A stretch of 64,000 nucleotides of DNA. It comes from Oryzomicrobium terrae. GTDB taxonomy: Bacteria > Pseudomonadota > Gammaproteobacteria > Burkholderiales > Rhodocyclaceae. The stretch spans positions 2,790,001-2,854,000 of the forward strand of contig NZ_CP022579.1 in the NCBI RefSeq assembly GCF_008274805.1. The letters run 5' to 3'. Under the pieces are notes generated by a model. That model had not been told where the DNA came from, ran no database searches, and was given only the letters and a program-made list of their open reading frames with translations. Position numbers and translations under genes: made by a program. Shown one piece after another: positions 23,064 to 33,863 of the stretch (position 1 is the stretch's first letter; each line of letters starts with the position of its first letter).

Positions 23064-26000
23064 TCAACCATACTGGATTCCCTCCCACTGCTTCTGTAAC
23101 CGTTTCACCGACACCGGCACCGGGGTGCGCAGTTCCTGGGCGAACAGGTTCACCCGCAACTCTTCGAGCAGCCAGCGGAACTGCACCAGTTGCGGGTCGG
23201 CAACCCCCTGCTTGGCCAGTTGCAGGGCGCGGCGCTCGTAGTTGGTCCACAACGGCGCGTAGTCCGCCAGGTTGCGGGCGTCCCGGGCCGGGTCGGCCTT
23301 GAGCTTGTCCAGGCGCAGCTGGGCGGCCTTGAGGTAGCGGGGGAAGTGCTGCAGGCGCTCGAAGGGGGTGTCCGCCACGAAGCGCTTGCCCATCAGCCGC
23401 TTCACCTGGGCCTCGATGTCCGCCACCACCGCCGGGAAGGCCTTGAAGCCGGGCAGCTTCTTGGCCAGGGTCTGCCACTCGCTGAGCACCTGGCCGGCCA
23501 GTCGGGCCACTTCCTGGAGCAGCAGGCCGAGGCGGCTCTTGGCCTCGGCGCAGCGGGCGCGGAACTCGGCCTCGGAAGCGGGCAGCGGGTCGCCGGCGGG
23601 CAGGCAGGCGCGCTCGAAGGTGACGGCGATGATCTGGTCGCGCAGCTCCTCCTGGCTGCCCAGGGCCATGTACTGCATGGCCATCTGGGTCAGGCCCGGG
23701 ATGTTCTTCTCGAAGTACTTCACCTGCTCCTTGAATTGCAGCTGGAACAGCCGACGCAGGCCCTGGCGGTGCACCGTGGCGGCCTCTTCCGGCGAGTCGA
23801 ACACGGCGAGCGACACCGTTTCGCCCTCGTCCTTGAGCCCCGGGTAGCCGACCACGGTCTGGCCGCCGGCGCGCACTTCGAGCAGCTCCGGCAGCTCGCC
23901 GAAGGTCCAGTCGGTGAGCCCGGTGTATTCGGAGGGCGCCTCGTGCAGGTTGGAGAACTCCTGCTTGGCCTCCCGGCCCCACTCGGCGCGCAGCTCGGTG
24001 AGGCTGCGGCTCATGGCCAGCTGGCGGCCGTGCTCGTCCACCAGCTTGTAGTTCATGGCCAGGTGGGGCGGCAGGGTGTCGGGGCGGAAGGCGTCCGGGG
24101 TCACCACCCAGCCCCGGGCGTTGAGCCCGCGGGTGGCGTGGATGAAGTCGATCAGGGCCGGCAGCAGGCCGAAGTTGAGCTTCTTCTCGTCCGCACCGCA
24201 GGCGGCGACGAACTCGTCGGCGAAGTCCGGCACCGGCACCAGCTTGGCGCGGATCTTCTGGGGCAGGGTTTTCACCAGCTGCACCACCTTGTCCTTGAGC
24301 AGACCGGGCACCAGCCACTCGCCCCGGGTGGCGGAAATGGCATTGAGCTGGGCCAGGGGTAGGGTCAGGGTCACCCCATCCCGGGGGTTACCCGGTTCGA
24401 AGTGGTAGGCGAGCTTGTACTCGATGCCGCCGATCTTGACCGTGGGCGGGAAGGCGTCGGTGGTCACCCCGGCCGCCTCGTGGCGCATCAAGTCGTCCTT
24501 CTTCAGGAACAGCACCTTGGGGTCGGCGGCCTCGGCCTCCTTGCGCCAGGCGTCGAAGCCGGCGCCGTTGTAGATGCCCGCGGGGATCAGGTGGTCGTAG
24601 AAGGCGAAGATCAGCTCATCGTCCACCAGCACGTCCTGGCGGCGCTGCTTGTGCTCCAGGGTCTCGATCTCGGCGATCAGCTTGCGGTTGTGCTGGTAGA
24701 AGGGCCAGCGGCGGACGTAGGCCTCATCGATCTCGCCGGCCACCAGGCCGTCGCGGATGAAGATCTCCCGGGCTGCCTTGGGGTCCAGGGGGCCGTAGTG
24801 GATGCGCTTGCGCGGATTGACCACCACCCCGTACAGGGTGGCCCGCTCGAAGGCCACCACCTGCATCGGCTTCTTTTCCCAATGGGGCTCGAACTGGCTG
24901 CGCCGGATCAGGTGGGCACCCACCTCCTCCAGCCACTCCGGCTCGATCTTGGCCACGCAGCGGGCATAGAGCTTGGTGGTCTCGGTCAGCTCGGCGGCCA
25001 TGATCCAGCGCCCGGCCTTCTTCTGCAGGGCCGAGCCGGGGTGGATGAGGAACTTGATGCCCCGGGCGCCCAGGTAGTGGCCGCCTTTCTCGGCGTCCTC
25101 GGCCTTGCAGCCGATGTTGCCGAGCAGGCCGGAGAGCAGGGCCTTGTGGATGGCGGCGTAGGCGCCGGGGATGTCGTTCTCCTTCCAGCCCGCCTCCCCC
25201 ACCAGGGCGTGCAGTTGGCTGTGCACCTCGCGCCACTCGCGCATGCGCAGCGGCGAGAGGAAGTGGTCCTGGCAGGCCTGGGCCAGCTTGCGGTGGGAAA
25301 GGTGCTTGGCCTGCTCCTGGTACCACTGCCACAGGGACAGCCAGGCGAGGAATTCGGAAGACTCCTGTTTATCGTCGCCGGTCTTGAACATGATGCGGCG
25401 GTGGCGCTCGTCGGCGGCCTGGAGCTTGTCCTGGGGCCGGTCCCGAGGGTCCTGCACCGACAGGGCGGCAGCGATCACCAACAGCTCGCGCAGGCAGCCG
25501 TTGTCCCGGCCGGCCACGATCATGCGGGCGATGCGCGGGTCCAGGGGCAGCTTGGCCAGGCCGTGGCCGATGCCGGTGAGGCGCTTGTCGTCGTCCAGGG
25601 CCCCCAGCTCCTGCAGCAGGGCGTAGCCGTCGTTGATGGCCTTGGCCGGCGGCGGCGAGAGGAAGGGGAAGTCCTCCACGTCGGAAAGCTTCAAGCCCTT
25701 CATGCGCAGGATCACCCCGGCCAGGGACGAGCGCAGGATTTCCGGGTCGGGGAAGGCCGGGCGGGCCTTGAAGTCGGCCTCGTCGTAGAGGCGGATGCAC
25801 ACCCCCGCCGCCACCCGGCCGCAACGGCCGGAACGCTGGTTGGCCGAGGCCTGGGCGATCTTTTCCACCTGCAACTGCTCCACCTTGTTGCGGTAGGAGT
25901 AGCGCTTGACCCGGGCCAGACCCGTATCCACCACGTAGCGGATGCCCGGCACGGTGAGCGACGTTTCCGCCACGTTGGTGGCGAGCACGACGCGGCGCGG

Positions 26001-27110
26001 CCCGCCGGTCTTGAACACCCGGTCCTGCTCCTGGGCCGAGAGGCGCGAGAACAGCGGCAGGATTTCCGGTTGCGGCCCGGCGAAGTGGTGCTTGCGCAGA
26101 GCTTCGGCGGCGTCGCGGATTTCCCGCTCGCCGGGCAAAAAGACCAGCACGTCACCGGGGCCGACCCGGCACAGCTCGTCCACGCCATCGACGATGGCGT
26201 CGTACAGGTCGCGCTCCTCGTCCCGGGCCTGCTGGGCTTTTTCCCGGTCGTTGCGGGGCGCGCCGGTGGTAGCGGGTGCCACATCGGCGGATTGGATCGG
26301 CCGGTAGCGGATTTCCACCGGGTAGAGGCGGCCGGACACCTCGATCACCGGCGCCGGCTTGCCGTCCGTGGCGAAGTGCGCGGCGAAGCGCTCGGCGTCG
26401 ATGGTGGCCGAGGTGACGATCACCTTCAGGTCCGGCCGCTTGGCCAGGATCTGCTTCAGGTAGCCAAGCAGGAAGTCGATGTTCAGGCTGCGCTCGTGAG
26501 CCTCGTCGATGATGATCGTGTCGTAGGCGTTGAGGTAGGGGTCGCCCTGGGTCTCGGCCAGCAGGATGCCGTCGGTCATCAACTTGACCACCGACTCGGG
26601 CACCGAGCGGTCGTGGAAGCGGATCTTCACCCCCACCCCCATGCCCACCTGGGTGTTCAGTTCCTGGGCCAGGCGCGAGGCCACCGAGCGGGCCGCCAGG
26701 CGGCGCGGCTGGGTGTGGCCAATCAGGCCGAACACGCCACGGCCCTGCTCGATGCAGATCTTGGGCAGCTGGGTGGTCTTACCCGAACCGGTCTCGCCGC
26801 AGACGATCACCACCTGGTGGTCGCGGATCAACTTGGCGATCTCGTCGCGCCGGGCATTGACCGGCAGGGCCTCGTCGAAGGTGGGCGTGGGCAGGCGCTT
26901 GCGCCGGGCGGCGACGATAGACTTGGAGCGCTCCAGCAGGGCGTCGAAATCGGCCCGGGCCTTGGCCGCCCGGGGGCCGTTCTGCTTCATCTCGCGCGAC
27001 AGGGCGCGCAGCTTGGGCCGGTCGGCAGCCAGGCAGTCGGCAAATGCAGTGGCGGGCGCGCCAGCGCCCGGCGCCGGGCGGGTGCCGGCGCGGGGATTGG
27101 TAACCTTCAT
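23064..27110 (-). CDS. hrpA: ATP-dependent RNA helicase HrpA
   Basis: A 1348-residue DEAH-box helicase, the usual length for HrpA. The start chosen is ATG 27110 (MKVTNPRAG). Walker A is GETGSGKTTQ, the DEAH box is IIIDEAHERS, motif III is SATIDAERF, and the C-terminal helicase domain has ATNVAETSLT and QRSGRCGRVAAG. HA2/OB regions and the long DUF3418 tail follow. HrpA acts on mRNA and stalled ribosomes in the cytoplasm. It is monocistronic; a short repeat cluster separates it from the next gene. Confidence 0.95.
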   Translation of the reverse strand: MKVTNPRAGTRPAPGAGAPATAFADCLAADRPKLRALSREMKQNGPRAAKARADFDALLERSKSIVAARRKRLPTPTFDEALPVNARRDEIAKLIRDHQVVIVCGETGSGKTTQLPKICIEQGRGVFGLIGHTQPRRLAARSVASRLAQELNTQVGMGVGVKIRFHDRSVPESVVKLMTDGILLAETQGDPYLNAYDTIIIDEAHERSLNIDFLLGYLKQILAKRPDLKVIVTSATIDAERFAAHFATDGKPAPVIEVSGRLYPVEIRYRPIQSADVAPATTGAPRNDREKAQQARDEERDLYDAIVDGVDELCRVGPGDVLVFLPGEREIRDAAEALRKHHFAGPQPEILPLFSRLSAQEQDRVFKTGGPRRVVLATNVAETSLTVPGIRYVVDTGLARVKRYSYRNKVEQLQVEKIAQASANQRSGRCGRVAAGVCIRLYDEADFKARPAFPDPEILRSSLAGVILRMKGLKLSDVEDFPFLSPPPAKAINDGYALLQELGALDDDKRLTGIGHGLAKLPLDPRIARMIVAGRDNGCLRELLVIAAALSVQDPRDRPQDKLQAADERHRRIMFKTGDDKQESSEFLAWLSLWQWYQEQAKHLSHRKLAQACQDHFLSPLRMREWREVHSQLHALVGEAGWKENDIPGAYAAIHKALLSGLLGNIGCKAEDAEKGGHYLGARGIKFLIHPGSALQKKAGRWIMAAELTETTKLYARCVAKIEPEWLEEVGAHLIRRSQFEPHWEKKPMQVVAFERATLYGVVVNPRKRIHYGPLDPKAAREIFIRDGLVAGEIDEAYVRRWPFYQHNRKLIAEIETLEHKQRRQDVLVDDELIFAFYDHLIPAGIYNGAGFDAWRKEAEAADPKVLFLKKDDLMRHEAAGVTTDAFPPTVKIGGIEYKLAYHFEPGNPRDGVTLTLPLAQLNAISATRGEWLVPGLLKDKVVQLVKTLPQKIRAKLVPVPDFADEFVAACGADEKKLNFGLLPALIDFIHATRGLNARGWVVTPDAFRPDTLPPHLAMNYKLVDEHGRQLAMSRSLTELRAEWGREAKQEFSNLHEAPSEYTGLTDWTFGELPELLEVRAGGQTVVGYPGLKDEGETVSLAVFDSPEEAATVHRQGLRRLFQLQFKEQVKYFEKNIPGLTQMAMQYMALGSQEELRDQIIAVTFERACLPAGDPLPASEAEFRARCAEAKSRLGLLLQEVARLAGQVLSEWQTLAKKLPGFKAFPAVVADIEAQVKRLMGKRFVADTPFERLQHFPRYLKAAQLRLDKLKADPARDARNLADYAPLWTNYERRALQLAKQGVADPQLVQFRWLLEELRVNLFAQELRTPVPVSVKRLQKQWEGIQYG

Positions 27111-27652
27111 CGGTGCTGATCCAACCGGGGGCAGAAGGCCCGCCGGGGTACAAAACATAAAGGGCCCGCAACGGGCCGGAGGGCATCGCGCAGCGACAGC
27201 CAGGGGAGCAATGCATGTGCGGGGCGCGCCTGTCGCAACCCAACACCTAGCCGCTTGAATGCAAAGGGGGAATCGCAGCCCCCGCAAAGAACCCGCATCT
27301 TACCCGAGGGCCGTAGCCCAGCCCAGCAGCCCCGCAGCGACAAGGCGACCGCTACTCGCCCCACTACCGCGTCTGATCCGTCGCCTGCCGGCCAAGTCAG
27401 TGCGCGGCCGACACGACAAGTTCCTGGGCCGCTGGCGGCGTCGGAATTTCCCTGTACAGACGCAACGGAGCGGCATTTTCTTCTACTGAGTGGTGGATTG
27501 CGGTCACGCATCGGAGGCTCCGGGCACGCTCCAGGCCCCTCTGCGCCCCTTCTGGCAGGGCGCACCCTCGCTACTTTTGCGGCTTGCCGGCTCCGGGTCG
27601 ACCGGGCAGGATCATCACTTCAGCCGAAAGAAGCCCTTCACAACCCGCCGCC
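27111..27652. other. Non-coding gap between hrpA and the bestrophin-like gene
   Basis: About 540 bp between divergent genes. Short frames exist but their codon use is Arg/Pro/Ala-rich in the manner of GC shadows. A small GGCCCG-CAA-CGGGCC hairpin lies near 27163-27177. I see no tRNA, no terminator with a T-run and no clear promoter. Confidence 0.5.
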
Positions 27653-28582
27653 ATGATCGTCCGCCCCAAAGTCCACTGGTTCCGCATGCTCTTCGTCTGG
27701 CGCGGCTCGGTGCTCGGCCTGGTCATGCCCCGGCTGCTGGGCATCCTGGCGATCTCGCTGGTGGCCCTGGCCGGGCATCTGTGGTTCCGCGACTTCGGGG
27801 TACGCCTCAACCCCGCCCCGTTCAGCCTGGTGGGCATCGCCCTGGCGATCTTTCTCGGCTTTCGCAACAACGTCAGCTACGACCGCTTCTGGGAAGGGCG
27901 CCGGCTGTGGGGCCAGTTGGTGATCGCCACCCGGGCCCTTAGCCGCCAGGCCGCCACTCTCGTCGCCTTGCCCGACGACGACCCGCGGGTGCGCCATTTC
28001 GCCGCCCTGCTGATCGCCCTGGCCCACAGCCTCAAGCATCAGTTGCGCGGCGATCCGGTCCATGACGACTTGGCGCGCCTGCTGCCCGCCGACCTGGCAG
28101 CCCGCTGCGCGGCTGCACAGTTCGTGCCAGTGGCGCTGCTCACGGAGTTGGCCCGCTGGGTGCAGGAGCGGCGCCGCGAGGGCCAGTTGCCGGACATTTT
28201 GGCCGCCAACATGGATGCCAACCTGGACAGCATTGCCGAGGTCATCACCGGCTGCGAGCGCATCGCCAACACGCCGATCCCCTACGCCTACAACGTGCTG
28301 CTGCACCGCACCGTGTATGGCTACGCGGCCTTGCTGCCGTTTGGCCTGGTGGACAGCATCGGCTATCTGACGCCCCTGATGGCAGTATTCGTCGCCTACA
28401 CCTTTATGGCCCTGGAGGCCATCGCCGGCGAACTGGAAGACCCCTTCGGCCGGGAACCCAACGACCTGGCCCTGGATGCACTGGCGCGCACCATCGAGCG
28501 CACCGTGCTGGAAACCGTGGGGGTGCCTTCCGCCGACCTGCCCCCGGCCCTGCAGCCGGACGGCAACTACCGTCTGACCTGA
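27653..28582 (+). CDS. Bestrophin family (YneE/UPF0187) membrane protein
   Basis: A 309-residue bestrophin-type channel protein. The start is ATG 27653 (MIVRPKVHWFRML). Helices include RLLGILAISLVALAGHLWF and FSLVGIALAIFLGFRNNVSY, followed by the diagnostic DRFWEGRRLWGQLV, then IPYAYNVLLHRTVYGYAALL and ELEDPFGREPNDLALD. The family forms pentameric ion channels. No neighbour indicates a particular role. Confidence 0.9.
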   Translation: MIVRPKVHWFRMLFVWRGSVLGLVMPRLLGILAISLVALAGHLWFRDFGVRLNPAPFSLVGIALAIFLGFRNNVSYDRFWEGRRLWGQLVIATRALSRQAATLVALPDDDPRVRHFAALLIALAHSLKHQLRGDPVHDDLARLLPADLAARCAAAQFVPVALLTELARWVQERRREGQLPDILAANMDANLDSIAEVITGCERIANTPIPYAYNVLLHRTVYGYAALLPFGLVDSIGYLTPLMAVFVAYTFMALEAIAGELEDPFGREPNDLALDALARTIERTVLETVGVPSADLPPALQPDGNYRLT

Positions 28583-28600
28583 GCCGGCGCCGCCCCGCTC

Positions 28601-28634
28601 ACCCCCAGATGCGGGTCACCCCCAGATGCGGGTC
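28601..28634. repeat. 17-bp tandem duplication at the crcB stop codon
   Basis: ACCCCCAGATGCGGGTC occurs twice in direct succession. The crcB stop spans the junction; deleting one copy would leave the protein unchanged. Confidence 0.85.
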
Positions 28635-29008
28635 GCCCCCAGGGTGGCCAACCCCAACCAGGTGGCGGTGAGCGACCCCACCAGATGCACGCTGCCCAGC
28701 GCCAGGGCCAGCCCGGGCTGACCGGACAGCAGGCGCTCCACCACCTCGGCGGAAAAGGTCGAGAACGTGGTCAGGCCGCCGAGAAAGCCGGTGATGACGA
28801 ACAGTTTGAGTTCAGTGGGCAGGCCGCTGTTGAAGTGGAACACCGCCACCGCCAGGCCGATCAGGTAACCGCCGATCAGGTTGGCGGCCAGGGTGCCTAG
28901 CGGCAGGGCTGGCAGCAGCGGATTCAGCGCCATGCCCAGCCCCCAGCGCAGCCAGGCCCCCAGGGCCGCACCGCCGCCGATAGCGGCGAAGCTCAAACCG
29001 TTGTTCAT
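28616..29008 (-). CDS. crcB: Fluoride exporter CrcB/FluC
   Basis: A 130-residue dimeric fluoride channel with four membrane helices. The start is ATG 29008 ([19 protein letters not shown]). The motifs [14 protein letters not shown] and [15 protein letters not shown], with the central Asn and the TFS(T)F track, are typical. I found no fluoride-riboswitch pattern upstream. It follows the lysR gene on the same strand, 77 bp away. Confidence 0.95.
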   Translation of the reverse strand: MNNGLSFAAIGGGAALGAWLRWGLGMALNPLLPALPLGTLAANLIGGYLIGLAVAVFHFNSGLPTELKLFVITGFLGGLTTFSTFSAEVVERLLSGQPGLALALGSVHLVGSLTATWLGLATLGATRIWG

Positions 29009-29085
29009 GTCGATGTCCCGGGAATGAAAGTCGAGGAAGGTTGGAATAATCTCGGTCGGCATTGTACGGAAGAAGCCCCCGCCCC

Positions 29086-30003
29086 TCAGGCCGGCAGGGC
29101 CTCGCGGCGCGGCGCGGCCACCGCTGCCGGCTGCGCGCCCCGCCCCTGCCAGAGCCGGGCCTCGAACATCTCCACCAGCCGGGTGGCCGCCGGCCACTCA
29201 CCGTTGGGGGCATAGAGCACCACCCATTCGACGTCGGGCAGGGCCGGCAGACCCTCGCGCACCCGCACCAGCCCCGGGCCAATCAAGCTGAGCGGCAGGG
29301 GCGATACTGCCAACCCGGCGGCCACGGCCTGGCGCAGGCCGGTGTGGCTATGGCCGGAAAAAGCCTGGCGCCAGGGAATACCCGCCTGGCCGAGGGCCGC
29401 CTGGGCGACCACACGGAAGATGCAGCTTTCCTGAAACAGGGCCAGGGGCAGGGGGCGTTCGTCCGCGGCGCCGCCCCGCTCGCCGGTCACCCACACCATG
29501 GGCTCACGCCATAGGGGCCGCCCCTCGGCGGTGGGCTGGCTGCCGACGCGCTTGATCAGAGCCACGTCCAGCTCGCCGGACTGAACCCGGGCGGCCAGGC
29601 GCGCCGACAGGTCGCATTCCAGGGCCAGGCGGACCCGGGGGTAGGCCTGGTGGAAGTCATCCACCACCACGCCCAGATCCCGCTCCATGATCTCTTCGGC
29701 CAGGCCGACGCGTAGGCTGCCGGCCAGCTCCGGCTCGCTGAAGCAGCCCACCGCCTCGTCGTTGAGACGCAGGATGCGCCGGGCGTAGTCGAGCAGCAGC
29801 AGCCCCTCGGCGGTCGGCCCGTCGAGGCGGCCCTGGGAACGTACCAGCAGGGGGTGGCCCACCAATTCTTCGAGACGCTTGATCTGCAGGCTCACCGCCG
29901 ATTGAGTTCGCCCCAGGCGGCTGGCGGCCAGGGAAAAACTGGCGGCGTCCGCAGTGGCGACCAGGGCGCGCAGCAGATCCATATCGAGGTGACGAGGCAT
30001 CAT
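29086..30003 (-). CDS. LysR-family transcriptional regulator
   Basis: A 305-residue LysR-type regulator: N-terminal winged helix ([40 protein letters not shown]) and a periplasmic-binding-like effector domain (90-295). Two ATGs overlap at the start (30003 and 30000). It is divergent from the DMT exporter gene across 103 bp that contain an inverted repeat, so it probably controls that gene and itself. Confidence 0.92.
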   Translation of the reverse strand: MMPRHLDMDLLRALVATADAASFSLAASRLGRTQSAVSLQIKRLEELVGHPLLVRSQGRLDGPTAEGLLLLDYARRILRLNDEAVGCFSEPELAGSLRVGLAEEIMERDLGVVVDDFHQAYPRVRLALECDLSARLAARVQSGELDVALIKRVGSQPTAEGRPLWREPMVWVTGERGGAADERPLPLALFQESCIFRVVAQAALGQAGIPWRQAFSGHSHTGLRQAVAAGLAVSPLPLSLIGPGLVRVREGLPALPDVEWVVLYAPNGEWPAATRLVEMFEARLWQGRGAQPAAVAAPRREALPA

Positions 30004-30007
30004 TTAA

Positions 30008-30023
30008 TTCCAAAATATTGGAA
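30008..30023. promoter_or_regulatory. Inverted repeat between lysR and the exporter gene
   Basis: TTCCAA-AATA-TTGGAA, a 6-bp inverted repeat starting five bases upstream of the lysR start codon. It is a plausible LysR autoregulatory site. Confidence 0.5.
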
Positions 30024-30106
30024 AGACAATTATCAATTTATCAAATTTTGCAGCAACCGCTAGGGTGACGGGGTGTTGTCCAAACCGCATCTTTTGGAGC
30101 CCCCCC

Positions 30107-31063
30107 ATGTCCAGCGCATCCACTACCCTGTCCCGTCCCCTTGCAGGAGACGGCGATTCCGCCCCTCTCGCCACCACCCCGAGCCGCACCGCTCTGGTTG
30201 CCGCCGGCATCGCCTTCAGTGTCATCTGGAGCTCGGCCTTCGTCGCCGGCAAGGTCGGCCTCTATTACGCCGGCCCCCTGACCATCCTGGCCATGCGCTT
30301 TTTAGCCGCCGGGCTGCTACTCGCCGGCGTGTGCGCCCTCCAGGGCCGCAGCCTGCGCGGCATGACCCTGCCGGGCCGCACCCTGGTGGCAGGGGTGCTC
30401 TACAACGCGGTGTACCTGGGCCTGGCCTACTGGGGCATGCAGGCTACGCCGGCGGCACTCACCTCGATCCTGGTCAGCACCTGCCCGTTGCTCACCTTGC
30501 TGCTGGCGGCCCTGATCGCCGGCGAACGGTTGACACCAGCCAAGCTCCTCGGTGTCGGCCTGGGGCTGGCTGGCGTGATCTGGATCACCCAGCACCGCTT
30601 AGCGGTAGACCACCTCGATCCGTTGTCCCTCGCCGCCATTCTGGCCGGAACCCTGGCACTGGCCCTGGGCACCGTCCTGACCAAGCGGGTGGCGGGGAGC
30701 CAGGACATGCTGGTGGCAGTGACCCTGCAGATGTTGTGCAGCGGTCTGGTGCTGCTCCTGCCCGCCTGGGGCTGGGAAGGGTTGCGCTTCGAAAACGCCT
30801 GGGGGTTGTGGCTGAGCCTGGGCTACAGCGCCGGGGTGGCGTCCCTCGGCACCACCCTGCTGATGTTCTGGATGCTGCGCCACGGCCAGGCCGGCAGCGC
30901 CAGCAGCTTCCACTTTCTCAACCCCTTCTTCGGCACCCTGTTTGCAGTGGCCTTGCTTGGCGAGCCGCTCTACAGCAGCGATCTGCTCGGGGTGTTGCCC
31001 ATCGCCCTGGGCATCGTGCTGGTGGCCCGAGGTGGAATCGGCTCGCCCCGCTCCCCCCGGTGA
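30107..31063 (+). CDS. DMT superfamily (EamA) exporter
   Basis: A 318-residue drug/metabolite transporter with ten membrane helices in two EamA repeats (about 22-150 and 165-300), e.g. FSVIWSSAFVAGKVGL and ALGTVLTKRVAGSQD. The start is ATG 30107 with GGAG seven bases before. The substrate is unknown. The divergent LysR gene probably controls it, a common pairing. Confidence 0.9.
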   Translation: MSSASTTLSRPLAGDGDSAPLATTPSRTALVAAGIAFSVIWSSAFVAGKVGLYYAGPLTILAMRFLAAGLLLAGVCALQGRSLRGMTLPGRTLVAGVLYNAVYLGLAYWGMQATPAALTSILVSTCPLLTLLLAALIAGERLTPAKLLGVGLGLAGVIWITQHRLAVDHLDPLSLAAILAGTLALALGTVLTKRVAGSQDMLVAVTLQMLCSGLVLLLPAWGWEGLRFENAWGLWLSLGYSAGVASLGTTLLMFWMLRHGQAGSASSFHFLNPFFGTLFAVALLGEPLYSSDLLGVLPIALGIVLVARGGIGSPRSPR

Positions 31064-31074
31064 GCGCGCCGGGC

Positions 31075-31083
31075 TGATAAAAT
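31075..31083 (+). promoter_or_regulatory. Possible extended -10 promoter of glnS
   Basis: TGATAAAAT fits an extended -10 element; no -35 hexamer is visible at 17 bp. It lies 142 bp before glnS and just after the exporter stop. Confidence 0.3.
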
Positions 31084-31224
31084 CGGGGTTTTCGCACGCT
31101 CCGGGACACGCAGCCGACGGATCTTCCGTTTGATCCGCCGCCTTCCCGGGGCGACGCGCACTCCGGGGCTTGGGCCGCCAGGTTCCGCCCGCCGCCGCCC
31201 CTCATCCGCTTTCACGCCCGCGCC

Positions 31225-33024
31225 ATGACCGACCGTAAGAACGAGCACGTCCCCGCCGCCAACTTCATCCGTAACATCGTCGAAGCCGACTTGGCCGCCG
31301 GCAAGCATGCCAGCCGCCGCTGGGCCGGGCGCCCCGGCCCGGCCGCCGTCCAGGCGGAAGCCCCCCTGGATGCGGCCAAGATCCGCACCCGCTTTCCGCC
31401 GGAACCGAACGGCTACCTGCACTTCGGTCACGCCAAGTCGATCTGCCTGAACTTCGGCCTGGCTGAGCAGTTCGGTGGCCGCTGCCACCTGCGCTTCGAC
31501 GACACCAACCCGGAAAAGGAAGAGCAGGAGTACGTCGATTCGATCATCGACGCGGTGAAGTGGCTCGGCTTCCATTGGCAGGACGGGGTAGAGGACAACC
31601 TCTACCACGCCTCCGACTACTTCGACTGGATGGTGCAGTTCGCCGAATCCCTGATCGAAACCGGTCACGCCTACGTGGATAGCCAGTCCGCCGAGGAAAT
31701 GCGCGCCAACCGGGGCACCCTGACCCAGCCGGGCAAGGACAGCCCCTACCGCAACCGCAGCGTGGCCGAAAACCAGGACCTGTTCCGCCGCATGCAGGCC
31801 GGGGAATTCGCCGACGGCGCCCACATCCTGCGTGCCAAGATCGATATGGCCTCGCCCAACATCAACCTGCGCGACCCGGCCATCTTCCGTATCCGCCACG
31901 CCACTCACCACCGCACTGGCGACAAGTTCTGCGTGTACCCCATGTACACCTTCGCCCACCCGATCGAGGATGCGCTGGAGAACATCACCCACTCCATCTG
32001 CACCCTGGAGTTCGAGGACCAGCGCCCCTTCTACGACTGGCTGCTGGAACGCCTGGCTGACGCCGGCCTGCTGCTGCGCCCCCTGCCCCACCAGTACGAG
32101 TTCTCGCGCCTCAACCTGACCTACGTGGTGCTGTCCAAGCGCAAGCTGATCCAGCTGGTGGAGGAGAAGCACGTCGAGGGTTGGGACGACCCGCGCCTGC
32201 CCACTCTGGTGGGCGCCCGCCGGCGTGGCTACACGGCCGAAGGCTTCCGTCTGCTGATGGAGCGGATCGGCGTGACCAAGTCCGACTCCCTGATCGACTA
32301 TTCGGTGCTCGAAGAGTGCATGCGCGAGACCCTCAACGAATCCGCCGAGCGTCGCATCGCCGTGCTCGACCCGTTGAAGCTCATCATCACCAACTACCCG
32401 GAAGGCCAGAGCGAGGAGTGCCACGCCCCCAACCACCCGCTCAAGCCCGAGCTGGGCAAGCGGGCCATGCCCTTTAGCCGGGAGCTGTGGATCGAGCGCG
32501 AGGACTTCATGGAAGAGCCGGTCAAGGGCTACCACCGCCTCTATCCGGGCAATATGGCCCGCCTGCGCTACGGTTTCGTGGTGAAGTGCACCGGCTGCGA
32601 GAAGGATGCCGCCGGCAACGTGACCGCCGTACTGTGCGAGTACCTGCCCGACTCCAAGTCCGGCACCCCGGGCGCCGACAACTACAAGGTCAAGGGCAAC
32701 CTGCACTGGGTGTCCGCCGCCCACGCCTATGCCGCCGAGGTGCGCCTCTACGACCGGCTGTTCAAGGTCGCCAACCCCGGGGGACGCCGCGGGGGCGACC
32801 CGGAGGAGCTGGAGCGCGACTTCCTCGACGACATCAACCCGAATTCCAAGGTGGTCATCGGTGCCCAACTCGAGCCGGCCCTCAAGGATGCCAAGGCCGA
32901 GGAACGCTTCCAGTTCGAACGCCACGGCTACTTCGTCGCTGACCGGGTCGACTCCAAGGCTGGCGCCCCGGTATTCAACCGGGCGGTGACCCTCAAGGAT
33001 TCCTGGGGTCACGGGGCCAAGTAA
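31225..33024 (+). CDS. glnS: Glutaminyl-tRNA synthetase
   Basis: A 599-residue class I synthetase charging tRNA-Gln. The signature [20 protein letters not shown] carries the HIGH-type motif, and [10 protein letters not shown] is the KMSKS-type motif. [17 protein letters not shown] and [20 protein letters not shown] are GlnRS-specific, separating it from GltX. Two C-terminal anticodon-binding barrels follow. It is slightly longer than E. coli GlnRS (554 residues), mainly at the N-terminus. Confidence 0.97.
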   Translation: MTDRKNEHVPAANFIRNIVEADLAAGKHASRRWAGRPGPAAVQAEAPLDAAKIRTRFPPEPNGYLHFGHAKSICLNFGLAEQFGGRCHLRFDDTNPEKEEQEYVDSIIDAVKWLGFHWQDGVEDNLYHASDYFDWMVQFAESLIETGHAYVDSQSAEEMRANRGTLTQPGKDSPYRNRSVAENQDLFRRMQAGEFADGAHILRAKIDMASPNINLRDPAIFRIRHATHHRTGDKFCVYPMYTFAHPIEDALENITHSICTLEFEDQRPFYDWLLERLADAGLLLRPLPHQYEFSRLNLTYVVLSKRKLIQLVEEKHVEGWDDPRLPTLVGARRRGYTAEGFRLLMERIGVTKSDSLIDYSVLEECMRETLNESAERRIAVLDPLKLIITNYPEGQSEECHAPNHPLKPELGKRAMPFSRELWIEREDFMEEPVKGYHRLYPGNMARLRYGFVVKCTGCEKDAAGNVTAVLCEYLPDSKSGTPGADNYKVKGNLHWVSAAHAYAAEVRLYDRLFKVANPGGRRGGDPEELERDFLDDINPNSKVVIGAQLEPALKDAKAEERFQFERHGYFVADRVDSKAGAPVFNRAVTLKDSWGHGAK

Positions 33025-33035
33025 GGGACGAGACG

Positions 33036-33863
33036 ATGACCACAACTACAACCTTTACCCAGTCCCTGGCTGCCGCCTGGCAGAAGAACAACTCGCTGCT
33101 GTGCGTCGGCCTCGATCCCGAGCCGACCAAGTTTCCCATCCACCTTCAGGGCCGGCCGGACGCCATCTTCGAGTTCTGCAAAAGCATCGTCGATTCCACC
33201 GCCGACCTGGTGTGCTGCTTCAAGCCCCAGATCGCCTACTTCGCCGCCCATCGGGCCGAAGACCAGCTCGAAGCCCTGATCGCCCACATCCACGGGCGCC
33301 ACCCGGGCATCCCGGTGATCCTCGACGCCAAGCGCGGCGACATCGGTAGCACCGCCGAGCAGTACGCCATCGAAGCCTTCGAGCGTTTCCAGGCCGACGC
33401 CATCACCGCCAGCCCCTACATGGGCCGGGATTCGGTCACCCCGTACCTGGCCTACCCGGACAAGGGGGTGATCCTGCTCTGCCGCACCTCCAACCCCGGC
33501 GGCAGCGACCTGCAATTCCTCGACGTGGGCGGCGGCGAAAAGCTGTTCGAGCGGGTCGCCAAGCTGGTCGCCAGCGAATGGAACACCACCGGCCAGTGCG
33601 CCCTGGTGGTAGGCGCCACCTTCCCGGCCGAGATCGCCCGGGTGCGCAGCATCGTCGGCGACCTCCCCCTGCTGGTGCCGGGCATCGGTGCCCAGGGCGG
33701 GGATATCCAGGCCACGGTGGAGGCGGGCAAGACCGCTGGCGGGACCGGGCTGATGATCAGTTCCTCCCGCGCCATCCTCTACGCCGGCAAGGACGAAGGT
33801 TTCGCCGCCGCCTCCCGCCAGGTGGCCCTTGCGACCCGGGACGCCATCAACCGCTACCGCTAA
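33036..33863 (+). CDS. pyrF: Orotidine-5'-phosphate decarboxylase
   Basis: A 275-residue type 2 PyrF, forming UMP from [37 protein letters not shown] and the catalytic [15 protein letters not shown] (Asp-Lys-Asp) are present; [10 protein letters not shown] is the phosphate loop. It is 11 bp after glnS, so probably co-transcribed. Confidence 0.97.
   Translation: MTTTTTFTQSLAAAWQKNNSLLCVGLDPEPTKFPIHLQGRPDAIFEFCKSIVDSTADLVCCFKPQIAYFAAHRAEDQLEALIAHIHGRHPGIPVILDAKRGDIGSTAEQYAIEAFERFQADAITASPYMGRDSVTPYLAYPDKGVILLCRTSNPGGSDLQFLDVGGGEKLFERVAKLVASEWNTTGQCALVVGATFPAEIARVRSIVGDLPLLVPGIGAQGGDIQATVEAGKTAGGTGLMISSSRAILYAGKDEGFAAASRQVALATRDAINRYR

Noticed and set aside
24402-27119. 905-codon plus-strand frame opposite hrpA
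   Set aside because: It is exactly antisense to a fully conserved helicase; Gly/Val/Leu/His-rich composition is typical of GC-rich shadow frames.
27255-27656. 133-codon ORF in the hrpA/bestrophin gap
   Set aside because: Arg/Pro/Ser-rich composition, no ribosome site, no family pattern, overlaps the bestrophin start.
29009-29085. Fluoride riboswitch upstream of crcB
   Set aside because: The conserved GGNGAUGG and UGAUGGC segments are not visible in the 77-bp gap.
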